64,000 nucleotides of DNA from JAGNRR01 sp965230665 (GTDB taxonomy: Bacteria > Bacteroidota > Bacteroidia > Chitinophagales > Chitinophagaceae), in NCBI GenBank assembly GCA_965230665.1, contig CBDDLM010000004.1, positions 682,001 to 746,000 on the forward strand, read 5' to 3'. Below the pieces are notes generated by a model that was not told the DNA's origin, searched no databases, and was given only the letters and a program-made list of their open reading frames with translations. Shown here piece by piece: positions 7,401 through 14,369 of this stretch; position 1 is the first letter of the stretch; each line of letters opens with the position of its first letter. Made by a program: the position numbers and the translations under genes.

Positions 7401-7612
7401 TAAAACTTTACTCTTTTTTTAGCTTCCTTAATCAGTTTATTTATACCATCGTTCATAAACTCAGTAACTTCTTGAATAACTAATGTTTGGGGTTTTTTAC
7501 GGGTCTCTTCACTTGTTGAATTCCAAGCGTTTCGAACGTTGCGATCGGAACAACCTACTATGTCTGCGATGGTGGTACTACTAATTTTATTTTGCTTATC
7601 CGATTGCGACAT
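7400..7612 (-). CDS. small HTH protein at the head of the transposase operon (Ner-like position)
   Basis: Start taken at the ATG at 7612 (MSQSDKQNKISSTT), since the longer frame would run through the promoter and operators. 70 residues; TTIADIVGCSDRNVRNAWN is a plausible helix-turn-helix, and the rest is a basic helix ending KEAKKRVKF. It is the first gene after the early promoter, the place occupied by ner in Mu, a second repressor that limits early transcription. Relation to Ner by sequence is not evident. Confidence 0.65.
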   Translation of the reverse strand: MSQSDKQNKISSTTIADIVGCSDRNVRNAWNSTSEETRKKPQTLVIQEVTEFMNDGINKLIKEAKKRVKF

Positions 7613-7623
7613 ATATATTTGAC

Positions 7624-7640
7624 TTTCCGTTTTTCGGAAA
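7624..7640 (-). repeat. perfect inverted repeat in the early leader
   Basis: TTTCCG-TTTTT-CGGAAA, six-base arms around five T. It lies between the predicted early -7 box and the first ATG, so it spans the predicted start of the early transcript. It may be an operator for the small HTH protein; it is unlike the two CAAAC palindromes next to it. Confidence 0.5.
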
Positions 7641-7681
7641 CAAATATATACAAACTCGTTTGTATTTTCCAAACAAGTTTG
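7641..7681 (-). promoter_or_regulatory. phage early promoter with twin repressor operators
   Basis: The minus strand holds a perfect Bacteroidota -7 box TATATTTG at 7648-7641, with a TTTG upstream at a 21-base spacing (slightly long). Two matching palindromes lie over it: ACAAAC-TC-GTTTGT at 7650-7663 inside the spacer and CAAAC-AA-GTTTG at 7670-7681 over the upstream element; their centres are 19 bp apart, nearly two helical turns. This is the classic arrangement for a dimeric phage repressor blocking the early promoter, and the adjacent repressor gene starts 11 bases beyond. Binding is inferred. Confidence 0.7.
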
Positions 7682-7691
7682 TAATTATTTT

Positions 7692-8144
7692 ATGGAACCG
7701 ATTGTGAATCGCATACAACAGTTGATGACGGCCGAAGGGCTGAATAGTTCCCAAATGTCCCAGAAGTTAGATTATAAAAGCTCTGAGAAAATATCTCGAC
7801 TATTCAGAAAGGAGAATGCCATGCCGAGTGCTGAGATAATTATTGATATTGCAAACAAGTTTGAAAATTTGAATAAAGATTGGTTTCTAACTGGTAATGG
7901 GGCCATGTATAAACATAACAATGAAAGTAATTCTGATCAGGATAAGAATGATCTCAGTTTCTTAAACTTAAAGAAACCTCCGTCGAACGAATTGATATGG
8001 GATAGAGTATTAACAAATCACGAAGAAATTAAGCTATCATCGGAGAACCAAGTCAATTTTAATAAGAGACTTCAAACCTTGGAGTCGAAACTTACCAAGA
8101 TTCTTAAGCACCTAGACGGTGGCGCAACTCAAGATACTGTATAG
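7692..8144 (+). CDS. phage repressor, XRE-type HTH protein
   Basis: 150 residues. Residues about 5-65 form an XRE/Cro-C1 helix-turn-helix domain (IQQLMTAEGLNSSQMSQKLDY, then SSEKISRLFRKENAMPSAEIIIDIANKF and the D-W-F-L-T-G-N-G-x-M pattern common in Bacteroidota repressors). The C-terminal third (about 115-142) is a coiled-coil-like helix that may dimerise. No peptidase domain, so unlike lambda CI it cannot self-cleave; induction would need another route. It is the only rightward phage gene here, divergent from the transposase operon across twin palindromes. Confidence 0.85.
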   Translation: MEPIVNRIQQLMTAEGLNSSQMSQKLDYKSSEKISRLFRKENAMPSAEIIIDIANKFENLNKDWFLTGNGAMYKHNNESNSDQDKNDLSFLNLKKPPSNELIWDRVLTNHEEIKLSSENQVNFNKRLQTLESKLTKILKHLDGGATQDTV

Positions 8145-8518
8145 AGTTTTTTTTTACCGCGGGAAATTACCATGCGAAAATTTGGTGAATTGCCAATAAT
8201 TACTTTGTAAGCATACATGAAATTCTTTAGTAATATTTTACTCTCTAGACAAGGGTATTCATGTGACACCCTGAATACTAAATAAGCACCTTCTCTTAGA
8301 GAGGATTTCAAGGGTTTTAATTCTGATGTGCTATCCCAATCAGAATGCTGAAATATTAATTTATAATAATTTCTCAATCCGATACACAAAAAAACATCCT
8401 CTTGAGAGTATCCTAGCGACTCTATTTTTTCAGGCAATTCTGCTATGAATTTATAGAACTTTTTTCTTGTGGTCTGGCTATCAATATTCTTCAATTTGTA
8501 CTTAGTTATTCTACACAT
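8129..8518 (-). CDS. hypothetical protein between the repressor and the prophage end
   Basis: 129 residues, basic, soluble, rich in Lys, Tyr and Phe; no signal peptide, membrane span or motif I can name. Its last 16 bases overlap the end of the repressor gene on the other strand, so the two are convergent. Lying outside the repressor and inside the likely terminus, it is placed where transposable phages carry cargo genes expressed in the lysogen. An immunity or defence role is possible but only by position. Confidence 0.6.
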   Translation of the reverse strand: MCRITKYKLKNIDSQTTRKKFYKFIAELPEKIESLGYSQEDVFLCIGLRNYYKLIFQHSDWDSTSELKPLKSSLREGAYLVFRVSHEYPCLESKILLKNFMYAYKVIIGNSPNFRMVISRGKKKLYTVS

Positions 8519-8659
8519 AGGGTCAGGCCATTATCTAACGGTAAAATTCTGTATTCATTGCGCAGCTATTGTACGTAGCGTCCTAATTCTTATAGAAAAA
8601 AAAGAAAAAGTTTGCTTAAATGCTTTGCGATTAAGTATTTGATCTTAGTGTTTATAAGG

Positions 8660-8674
8660 GTTTCACGTAATTGT
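8660..8674 (+). repeat. candidate transposase-binding site, internal copy
   Basis: GTTTCACGTAATTGT; 13 of 15 bases match the terminal copy on the minus strand at 9010-8996. The core GTTTCACG resembles my memory of the MuA-binding consensus of Mu ends. Function inferred from position and repetition. Confidence 0.45.
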
Positions 8675-8790
8675 CGCCATAATTTATAGGTGTTAATAAG
8701 GGGCGCGAAGTTGGCTTTTCGTGCAAAAAACTTGCATATTTTTTACAATACTATTTTGATACTAGCATAAAAAAAGATTCTGTTGTCCGC

Positions 8791-8818
8791 CCAACTGTCC
8801 AACCAACTGTCCAACCAA
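8791..8818 (+). repeat. 12-bp tandem repeat, 2.3 copies
   Basis: CCAACTGTCCAA at 8791-8802 and 8803-8814, then CCAA. Direct repeat inside the prophage end region; could be a protein-binding array or chance iteration. Confidence 0.7.
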
Positions 8819-8995
8819 ATAGCGAAATGGTTGTTTAGGGTGAATTCGATAGTAATGTTTGTATACAGTCCTTAATTTAGGATTTACGGGGATTTAAACG
8901 GAATATGGAGCAATATAACGTTTGGTGTGGATGAACCTCAAATTAACCTCTTATAGTAATTTTGGTACGTTTCGTTTTGATTAACCAAAACGCCT

Positions 8996-9011
8996 ACAAT
9001 ACCGTGAAACA
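8996..9011 (-). repeat. candidate prophage terminus (5'-TG end with binding-site motif)
   Basis: The minus strand reads TGTTTCACGGTATTGT from 9011 inward. TG at the extreme end is the hallmark of Mu-class elements, and the motif recurs inside at 8660-8674. If right, the five host bases 9012-9016 (CCCGC) should be duplicated at the far end of the prophage, outside this window. Confidence 0.45.
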
Positions 9012-9098
9012 CCCGCCGTTTGTGCATTTTTCGCACTTTTTTCTCTCTTGTGTTTTGTATCAATTGGTTTTTACCCCCATATTACTTAGCAGAAAATA

Positions 9099-9389
9099 AT
9101 GAATTTTAGAAGATTAGATACTGTATTAAACTCGCCCGTCCGTCTGGCTGTGGTTTCTATTCTTATGAATATAAAAAAAGCTGATTTCAACTATTTAAAA
9201 GAACAAACCGAAACGACTCAAGGAAATTTGAGTCATCAAATAAAAAAATTGAAGGAAGCTGATTATATAGAAGTTATCAAATCTTTTCATAACAACTATC
9301 CCAAAACAGAATGCAAAATCACTCCAAAAGGCCGAAAAGCTTTTGAGGAGTATGTAGAAAATATTAAAACTTATTTGAATTTAGACTAA
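9099..9389 (+). CDS. winged-helix transcriptional regulator (HTH_34 / MarR-like)
   Basis: 96 residues forming one winged-helix domain: LNSPVRLAVVSILM, the recognition-helix region TTQGNLSHQIKKLKEADYIEV and the wing TECKITPKGRKAFEEYV. This is the small single-domain family (PF13601-like) frequent in Bacteroidota, which usually regulates an adjacent gene. The TonB receptor gene starts four bases after its stop, so the two are almost surely co-transcribed and the regulator probably acts on this operon. No effector-binding domain is present. Only about 90 host bases separate it from the prophage end, so the insertion may have displaced its native promoter. Confidence 0.85.
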   Translation: MNFRRLDTVLNSPVRLAVVSILMNIKKADFNYLKEQTETTQGNLSHQIKKLKEADYIEVIKSFHNNYPKTECKITPKGRKAFEEYVENIKTYLNLD

Positions 9390-9392
9390 GAG

Positions 9393-11642
9393 ATGAAACA
9401 GTATATTTTTATATTCGTCTTGCTAGGCTTAGCAATAAACAGCTTCGCACAAACTACCATTTCAGGCACAATATTAGATAAACGTGGCCAGCCTATACCA
9501 GGTGCTAATATTAGTCTAGAAGGGACCTATGATGGTGGCACATCGAACAAAGAAGGACACTATTCCTTTAAAACATCAGAAAAAGGCAAACAAACCTTGA
9601 TAGCAAGTATGATAGGCTTTATCAAGAATAAAATATCTCTTGAAATCAAACAGGAGCACATTATACAAAACTTTAAACTAAAAGAAAAAATCAGCAAGCT
9701 CAAGGCCGTACGCATCACCGCAGGTGCTTTTGAGGCAAGCGATGAAAAACAAGGCACTTCTCTGAAAGCATTGGATATGGTAACAACAGCGGGAAGTAAC
9801 GGCGATAATTATAGCGCCATGAAAACGTTACCGGGAGCTCAACAAACCAATGAACGTGAAGGTCTTTTTGTTAGGGGAGGAACTGGTAACGAAACTCAAA
9901 CGTTCATAGACGGAACCCGAGTGCGTAACGCATTTAGCGTCGCCATTCCAGACTTAGGAGCACGAGGGCGCTTTAACCCTTTTATTTTTAAAGGTACTAT
10001 TTTTAGCACGGGTGGCTATTCTGCGCTATATGGTCAAGCTTTATCATCAGCTGTTATTCTAACGACTATAGATCTTCCAGAAAAATCTTCAGGTAACTTT
10101 AGTTTATCATCCGTAGGTTTAGGCGGGGGGATTCAAAAATTAACTAAGGATAAAAAACAATCCTATGGTATCAATTATAATTACTTCAATCTAGCGCCGT
10201 ATTTTAAAGTCATAAATCAAAACGTTGACTTTTATCAGGCACCCACAGGTCATCAGATTGATGCAAACTACAGAGCCAAAACAGGTAAGACGGGGTTGTT
10301 TAAATTCTATGGTTATTTAAATAACTCCAATACGGGAATTCGAAGACAGAACCTTACAAGTTTAGATTATCATGATGCGAGCAAAGAATACAAAGATGAA
10401 TATGGCGTAAAAAACCTAAATGTATATGCAAACGTTTCCTACAAACAATTCTTAAACAAGAAATGGCAAGTAAAAGCAGGATATAGCATTAGCAGTAATA
10501 GCGACGATATTAATACCCGCATTCTTACGCAACAGAATAAACTGATTAATGATCCTAACTTCCCAACGAATGCTACCCATATAGATAATGGTAATCTTTT
10601 CACGAGTACGAAAGTGGTATTAGAACATTATATGAAAAAATTGAATGCAATTCGTTTTGGAGCAGAATACGTTTACCAAAAGGAAAACCTAAATGTTACA
10701 TCGACTAACAGTACAGCCCTAAAATACCAAGATCATTACAAAGCTGTTTTTGCCGAGACGGACATCCATTTGAGTAACCAAATTGCAACAAAAATTGGTA
10801 TCCGAGCAGAGCATAATTCAATCGTCGATAAAATGAATATTGCTCCGAGAATATCAGCAGCTTATAAGATTAACAATGGTGGACAATTCTCGGCCGCCTT
10901 TGGCATGTTTTATCAAAATCCTGATGTCCGATTTATGTACTCGCCTACTGGCACAAGTTCTAATCTGAGCTATCAGAGAGCGGATCATTATGTATTGAAT
11001 TACCTCTACCAAAGGAATAAACGCTTATTACGCTTAGAGGTTTATAATAAAGACTACCACAATCTAGTTAAGACCAATACCCCAAATGGAATAACGAATG
11101 ATGGGAGTGGCTATGCCCGAGGGGCAGAATTGTTTTTTAGAGATCGAGCCTCTTTTAAAGGAATTGACTATTGGATATCGTATTCTTATATAGACTCCAA
11201 GCGTGATTTTTTAACTTATCCCGAACAAGTTCAGCCCGATTTTGTTGCGAATCATGTAGGGTCCATTGTTTTCAAAAAATTCTGGACGAAGCATATGTTT
11301 GGAATCAATGGAACATATACTTATTCCAGTGGCAGACCTTATAATGATCAGAATACAACTGAGTTTATGAATGGTCGCACCATTGATTATCATACTGTAG
11401 GTGTTTCACTGAACTATATAAAAAATATTGGGAAGGCCTTTACCGTTTTCGTTTTAAGCGTCAACAATCCCTTCAATTTCAAACAGGTGTACGGCTATAA
11501 TTATGCAACCGCCGACCTTAATGGCGATGGCATTTTAGCTCGGAAAGAGATCGGCCCTCCGGCCAGACAGTTTGTTTTTCTGGGCATGTTCATGAGCTGG
11601 GGTATTGATCGATCTCAAGAAGCAATTAATAACAATCTTTAA
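9393..11642 (+). CDS. TonB-dependent outer-membrane receptor with carboxypeptidase-like N-domain
   Basis: 749 residues. Signal peptide (1-19, ending SFA-Q), a carboxypeptidase-regulatory-like beta domain (about 22-100: GTILDKRGQPIPGANISLEGT), a plug domain (about 120-235, with FVRGGTGNETQTFIDGTRV), then a long beta-barrel ending in an aromatic strand region (QFVFLGMFMSWGI). This domain order is that of Bacteroidota TonB-dependent transporters without a SusD partner; no susD-like gene follows, so the substrate is more likely a metal complex, cofactor or peptide than a polysaccharide. It is sandwiched between a winged-helix regulator and a small secreted protein. Confidence 0.9.
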   Translation: MKQYIFIFVLLGLAINSFAQTTISGTILDKRGQPIPGANISLEGTYDGGTSNKEGHYSFKTSEKGKQTLIASMIGFIKNKISLEIKQEHIIQNFKLKEKISKLKAVRITAGAFEASDEKQGTSLKALDMVTTAGSNGDNYSAMKTLPGAQQTNEREGLFVRGGTGNETQTFIDGTRVRNAFSVAIPDLGARGRFNPFIFKGTIFSTGGYSALYGQALSSAVILTTIDLPEKSSGNFSLSSVGLGGGIQKLTKDKKQSYGINYNYFNLAPYFKVINQNVDFYQAPTGHQIDANYRAKTGKTGLFKFYGYLNNSNTGIRRQNLTSLDYHDASKEYKDEYGVKNLNVYANVSYKQFLNKKWQVKAGYSISSNSDDINTRILTQQNKLINDPNFPTNATHIDNGNLFTSTKVVLEHYMKKLNAIRFGAEYVYQKENLNVTSTNSTALKYQDHYKAVFAETDIHLSNQIATKIGIRAEHNSIVDKMNIAPRISAAYKINNGGQFSAAFGMFYQNPDVRFMYSPTGTSSNLSYQRADHYVLNYLYQRNKRLLRLEVYNKDYHNLVKTNTPNGITNDGSGYARGAELFFRDRASFKGIDYWISYSYIDSKRDFLTYPEQVQPDFVANHVGSIVFKKFWTKHMFGINGTYTYSSGRPYNDQNTTEFMNGRTIDYHTVGVSLNYIKNIGKAFTVFVLSVNNPFNFKQVYGYNYATADLNGDGILARKEIGPPARQFVFLGMFMSWGIDRSQEAINNNL

Positions 11643-11659
11643 TCATAACTAAAAAAAAC

Positions 11660-12331
11660 ATGAAACACGTATTAACTACTCTTGCTATTTTCCTTATTTC
11701 TTCGGGTGTATTCGCGCAAGACAAAACAAAATTTAACAAAACCATGAAGGCCACACTGATGAAACTTTCAGAGGCCAAAACAACAGAGGATTATCAATCT
11801 ATTGCTAACCAACTAGACCGAATCTCAAAAGTAGAGACAGAACAATGGGAACCCGTATATTACCTAGCTTTAGTGAAGGCTATTCAGACTTTTGAAACTG
11901 AAGATAAGGCAGCTGCGGCGAATGAACTGAAAGATTTAGAACCAAGAATGGGAGCTATTCTTGGACTAGAACCTGTAACAACCAATAAAGAAGTACAGTC
12001 CGAAATTTACTCACTAATGGGTATGATGTATACAGCACGTATGATGGAGAACCCTATGGCGCTCGGGGCCAAATTTAGCCCTCTACGCGACGAGCAATTA
12101 GCTCGGGCCGAAGCAGCATACGCAGATAATCCGCGCTTATGGCTTTTACGAGCCCAAAATTTATTTTATACTCCCGAGGCCTTTGGCGGAGACAAGAAAA
12201 AAGCAAAACTACTTGCAGAAAAGGCCCTACAGTTATTTCAGCTTCAAGAAAAAGAAGATCGAGACATGCTCCCACGCTGGGGAAAAAACCAGGCAAAAGA
12301 CTTAATAAAAAAAATGAGTAATAAAAAGTAA
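11660..12331 (+). CDS. secreted protein linked to the TonB receptor, 223 aa
   Basis: 223 residues with a clear signal peptide (MKHVLTTLAIFLISSGVFAQ). The mature part is all-helical, TPR-like in pattern (repeated A-x-x-x-L and W-x-L-R-A-Q-N-L segments about 60-190), ending in a Lys-rich tail. It starts 17 bases after the receptor stop, so it belongs to the same operon. Related proteins occur next to TonB receptors in Bacteroidota but have no assigned role that I know. Periplasmic location is predicted. Confidence 0.75.
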   Translation: MKHVLTTLAIFLISSGVFAQDKTKFNKTMKATLMKLSEAKTTEDYQSIANQLDRISKVETEQWEPVYYLALVKAIQTFETEDKAAAANELKDLEPRMGAILGLEPVTTNKEVQSEIYSLMGMMYTARMMENPMALGAKFSPLRDEQLARAEAAYADNPRLWLLRAQNLFYTPEAFGGDKKKAKLLAEKALQLFQLQEKEDRDMLPRWGKNQAKDLIKKMSNKK

Positions 12332-12352
12332 CTCATTATTTTATCGTTTCCG

Positions 12353-12394
12353 AAAAAAAAGAAAGGCACATGAAATCATGTGCCTTTCTTTTTT
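12353..12394. terminator. bidirectional intrinsic terminator
   Basis: A run of A, then the perfect 13-bp inverted repeat GAAAGGCACATGA / TCATGTGCCTTTC (12361-12388, two-base apparent loop), then a run of T. It lies between the convergent 223-aa gene and atpG and can serve both. Confidence 0.9.
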
Positions 12395-12410
12395 ATTACT
12401 AATTATTATT

Positions 12411-13292
12411 TTATCCTTCCAAAGCTGCAGCTCCACTTACAATCTCAGTAAGCTCAGTTGTAATAGCAGCTTGACGAGCACGGTTATAAGACAACTTCAA
12501 ATCTTTCAATAATTCTTCTGCGTTTTCAGTTGCTTTATCCATAGCCGTCATTCGTGCACCATGTTCTGAAGCATGCACATCTAATACGGCTTTAAAGATT
12601 TGTGTATTTAAAATCTTAGGCATCAACTCTTCAATTAAGATTTCCTTAGAAGGCTCAAAAATAAAATCACTCTTCACAACCTCACCCTCATTCTCCAACT
12701 TAGGAATTGGTAAATGGCCTTCACAGATAAACTCTTGGGTAGCGGCATTTTTAAACTCACTATATACTAACTCTACCTTATCGTATTTCTTTTCTAAATA
12801 AGCATCACGGACGAACTCAGCGGCCTTCTTTACATTTTCAAAAGTCAAATCTGTAAAGATATTCCAGAATGCATCTTCGATGTTAAAACCAGCTCGTTCA
12901 AAGGCTTCCATTCCCTTCTTACCTAGCGGTAAAACCGAAATGTTACCCGCCGCCTCCTGTGACTGATAACTTTCTGCAATTTTCGCTTTAGCACACTTAA
13001 TGATATTTGCATTAAACGCCCCACAAAGACCACGATCACTAGTCACTACAATGAACAAAACATTATTTACTTCTCGCTCTTTACTTAATTCTCCACCTAA
13101 ATCCCCTTCTGAACTGCTAATAATACTGCTCAGCATTTCCTGTAATTTGTTTGCATAAGGGCGCATTTGGGTAATAGCATCTTGTGCACGGCGCAATTTT
13201 GCAGCACTCACCATTTTCATGGCCTTTGTGATTTGTTGCGTCGTTTGTACCGATTTAATACGAGTTCTTACTTCTTTTAACTGTCCAGACAT
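12411..13292 (-). CDS. atpG: ATP synthase F1 gamma subunit
   Basis: 293 residues from the ATG at 13292 (MSGQLKEVRTRIKSVQTTQQITKAMKMV), the conserved N-terminal helix of F1 gamma; an upstream in-frame start would add 33 residues without similarity. The C-terminal helix with ASEHGARMTAMDKATENA and LTEIVSGAAALEG is typical. Gamma is the central shaft that couples proton flow to catalysis in F1Fo ATP synthase. Unusually the gene stands alone: no other atp gene is adjacent, and it has its own promoter-like box and terminator. The remaining subunits must be elsewhere in the genome. Confidence 0.97.
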   Translation of the reverse strand: MSGQLKEVRTRIKSVQTTQQITKAMKMVSAAKLRRAQDAITQMRPYANKLQEMLSSIISSSEGDLGGELSKEREVNNVLFIVVTSDRGLCGAFNANIIKCAKAKIAESYQSQEAAGNISVLPLGKKGMEAFERAGFNIEDAFWNIFTDLTFENVKKAAEFVRDAYLEKKYDKVELVYSEFKNAATQEFICEGHLPIPKLENEGEVVKSDFIFEPSKEILIEELMPKILNTQIFKAVLDVHASEHGARMTAMDKATENAEELLKDLKLSYNRARQAAITTELTEIVSGAAALEG

Positions 13293-13315
13293 AGCGGTCT
13301 TCTTAAATTCGGGCG

Positions 13316-13323
13316 CAAAGATA
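13316..13323 (-). promoter_or_regulatory. -7 box of the atpG promoter
   Basis: Minus strand TATCTTTG, a perfect match to the Bacteroidota TAnnTTTG, 23 bases upstream of the ATG. No good -33 TTG is seen at the usual distance, so the promoter is probable rather than certain. Confidence 0.5.
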
Positions 13324-13504
13324 GCTTGGGTATCCGATTTAGTTCTATTAATAATTGATATTTTTCCACCGAAAAAGCACGCAATACACATATTTCGACC
13401 AAAGTAGCTTGATGCCGTCCCAAAAACACATATTAAACGTCTGACTCTGACCAGAGTTCAATCATGCTTAGGCTATACTTAAAATCGCTTAACTTTAAGT
13501 CTTT

Positions 13505-14116
13505 ATGAAAACAGCTCGAATTTCCTGGTTGGTGATCGCTCTTTTGTCTACAATTATAGGAATTTACCCAATGGTTTACTTCTTTCTAGATCGTCGCTTT
13601 GGATTACTCTCAACAAAATCAAATGAGATTTTACAGAATGAGTTGTGGAACATCAACTTTTATGGTCATATCGTATTCGGGGGACTGGCCTTATTGATTG
13701 GTTGGTTACAATTTAGTAGTACACTCAGACATAAAAATCCTGGCTTGCACAGAACAGTTGGTAAAATCTATATCATTTCCGTATTTTTCAGCGGCCTTTG
13801 CGGTCTCTTTATTGCGTTCTATGCCACAGGTGGTTTAGTGAGTACATTAGGTTTTTTAAGCCTTGACACGATCTGGTTGAGCACGACTTTACTTGGTTTT
13901 CGAACCGCTAAAAGACAAGACATAATCGCTCATAAAGAATATATGATTTACAGTTATGCTGCTTGCTTTGCCGCCGTTACACTTAGAATCTGGCTTCCTA
14001 TCTTAACCATCGCATTAGGCGACTTTCTGATTGCTTATCAAGTGGTGGCTTGGTGGTGCTGGGTGCCGAATATTGTAGTCGCCTACCTTATTATCCGAAA
14101 AGGGCAGAATACATAA
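13505..14116 (+). CDS. DUF2306 family membrane protein
   Basis: 203 residues with about six hydrophobic segments. Features of DUF2306: FYGHIVFGGLALLIGWLQF, then LHRTVGKIYIISVFFSGLCGLF, and the segment HKEYMIYSYAACFAAVTLRIWLP, with His residues that could sit near the membrane surface. Function of the family is unknown, though its fold recalls heme- or quinone-linked membrane proteins. It is transcribed alone, divergent from atpG. Confidence 0.8.
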   Translation: MKTARISWLVIALLSTIIGIYPMVYFFLDRRFGLLSTKSNEILQNELWNINFYGHIVFGGLALLIGWLQFSSTLRHKNPGLHRTVGKIYIISVFFSGLCGLFIAFYATGGLVSTLGFLSLDTIWLSTTLLGFRTAKRQDIIAHKEYMIYSYAACFAAVTLRIWLPILTIALGDFLIAYQVVAWWCWVPNIVVAYLIIRKGQNT

Positions 14117-14369
14117 TCATATAGCTTATGGAATAAGTCTTTCAATTTCACACATATGTTATAAAGGTATTACGCCGAATACTGATGTAGCACGTACTTC
14201 AAGAAATATTCATATGAATGTTACCACTAAGAACCAATGTACGTTTGAATATATTCAGCCCAAATCATTGATCGATGTTCCCGTTTTCTTTGGCGATACC
14301 AAAAATTATAAAACATATTGAGGAGCATCACAAATTACCAAAGCTTCCTCCACTAAAACCTTACTAATG

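Larger units (their letters stand above)
1..9011 (-). mobile_element. Mu-like transposable prophage, early end (continues off the left edge)
   Basis: The run of leftward genes from 7612 to the window start has the early-region layout of Mu-like transposable phages: divergent repressor, small HTH protein, DDE transposase, AAA+ partner ATPase, then many small replication and accessory genes including a DUF3164 protein, a family I know from Mu-like phages. No host-type gene lies inside. The right-hand limit is inferred: the minus strand at 9011 starts TGTTTCACGGTATTGT, giving the 5'-TG end usual for this class, and a 13/15 match to the same motif lies inside at 8660-8674. The first clear host gene starts at 9099. 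Head, tail and lysis genes would lie left of the window. That it is a Mu-like element is close to certain; the exact end is a hypothesis. Confidence 0.9.
8519..9098. other. 580-base non-coding stretch over the prophage-host junction
   Basis: No open frame on either strand looks like a gene. It holds a short inverted repeat of the motif GTTTCACG..ATTGT (8660-8674 plus strand; 9010-8996 minus strand), a 12-bp tandem repeat (8791-8818), a 7-bp inverted repeat CGTTTTG/CAAAACG (8973-8992) and two GTGC-A-run-TGCA motifs (about 8719-8734 on plus, 9021-9035 on minus). The likely phage end is 9011; 9012-9098 would be the remaining host leader of the regulator gene at 9099. Confidence 0.6.

Noticed and set aside
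8973..8992. 7-bp inverted repeat CGTTTTG/CAAAACG as a terminator
   Set aside because: No T-run on either side and no gene that would end there; more likely a binding site or chance.
14214..14321. A 35-codon plus-strand frame between the DUF2306 gene and gdhA
   Set aside because: No family, no supporting neighbour or overlap, and short enough to arise by chance in AT-rich DNA.
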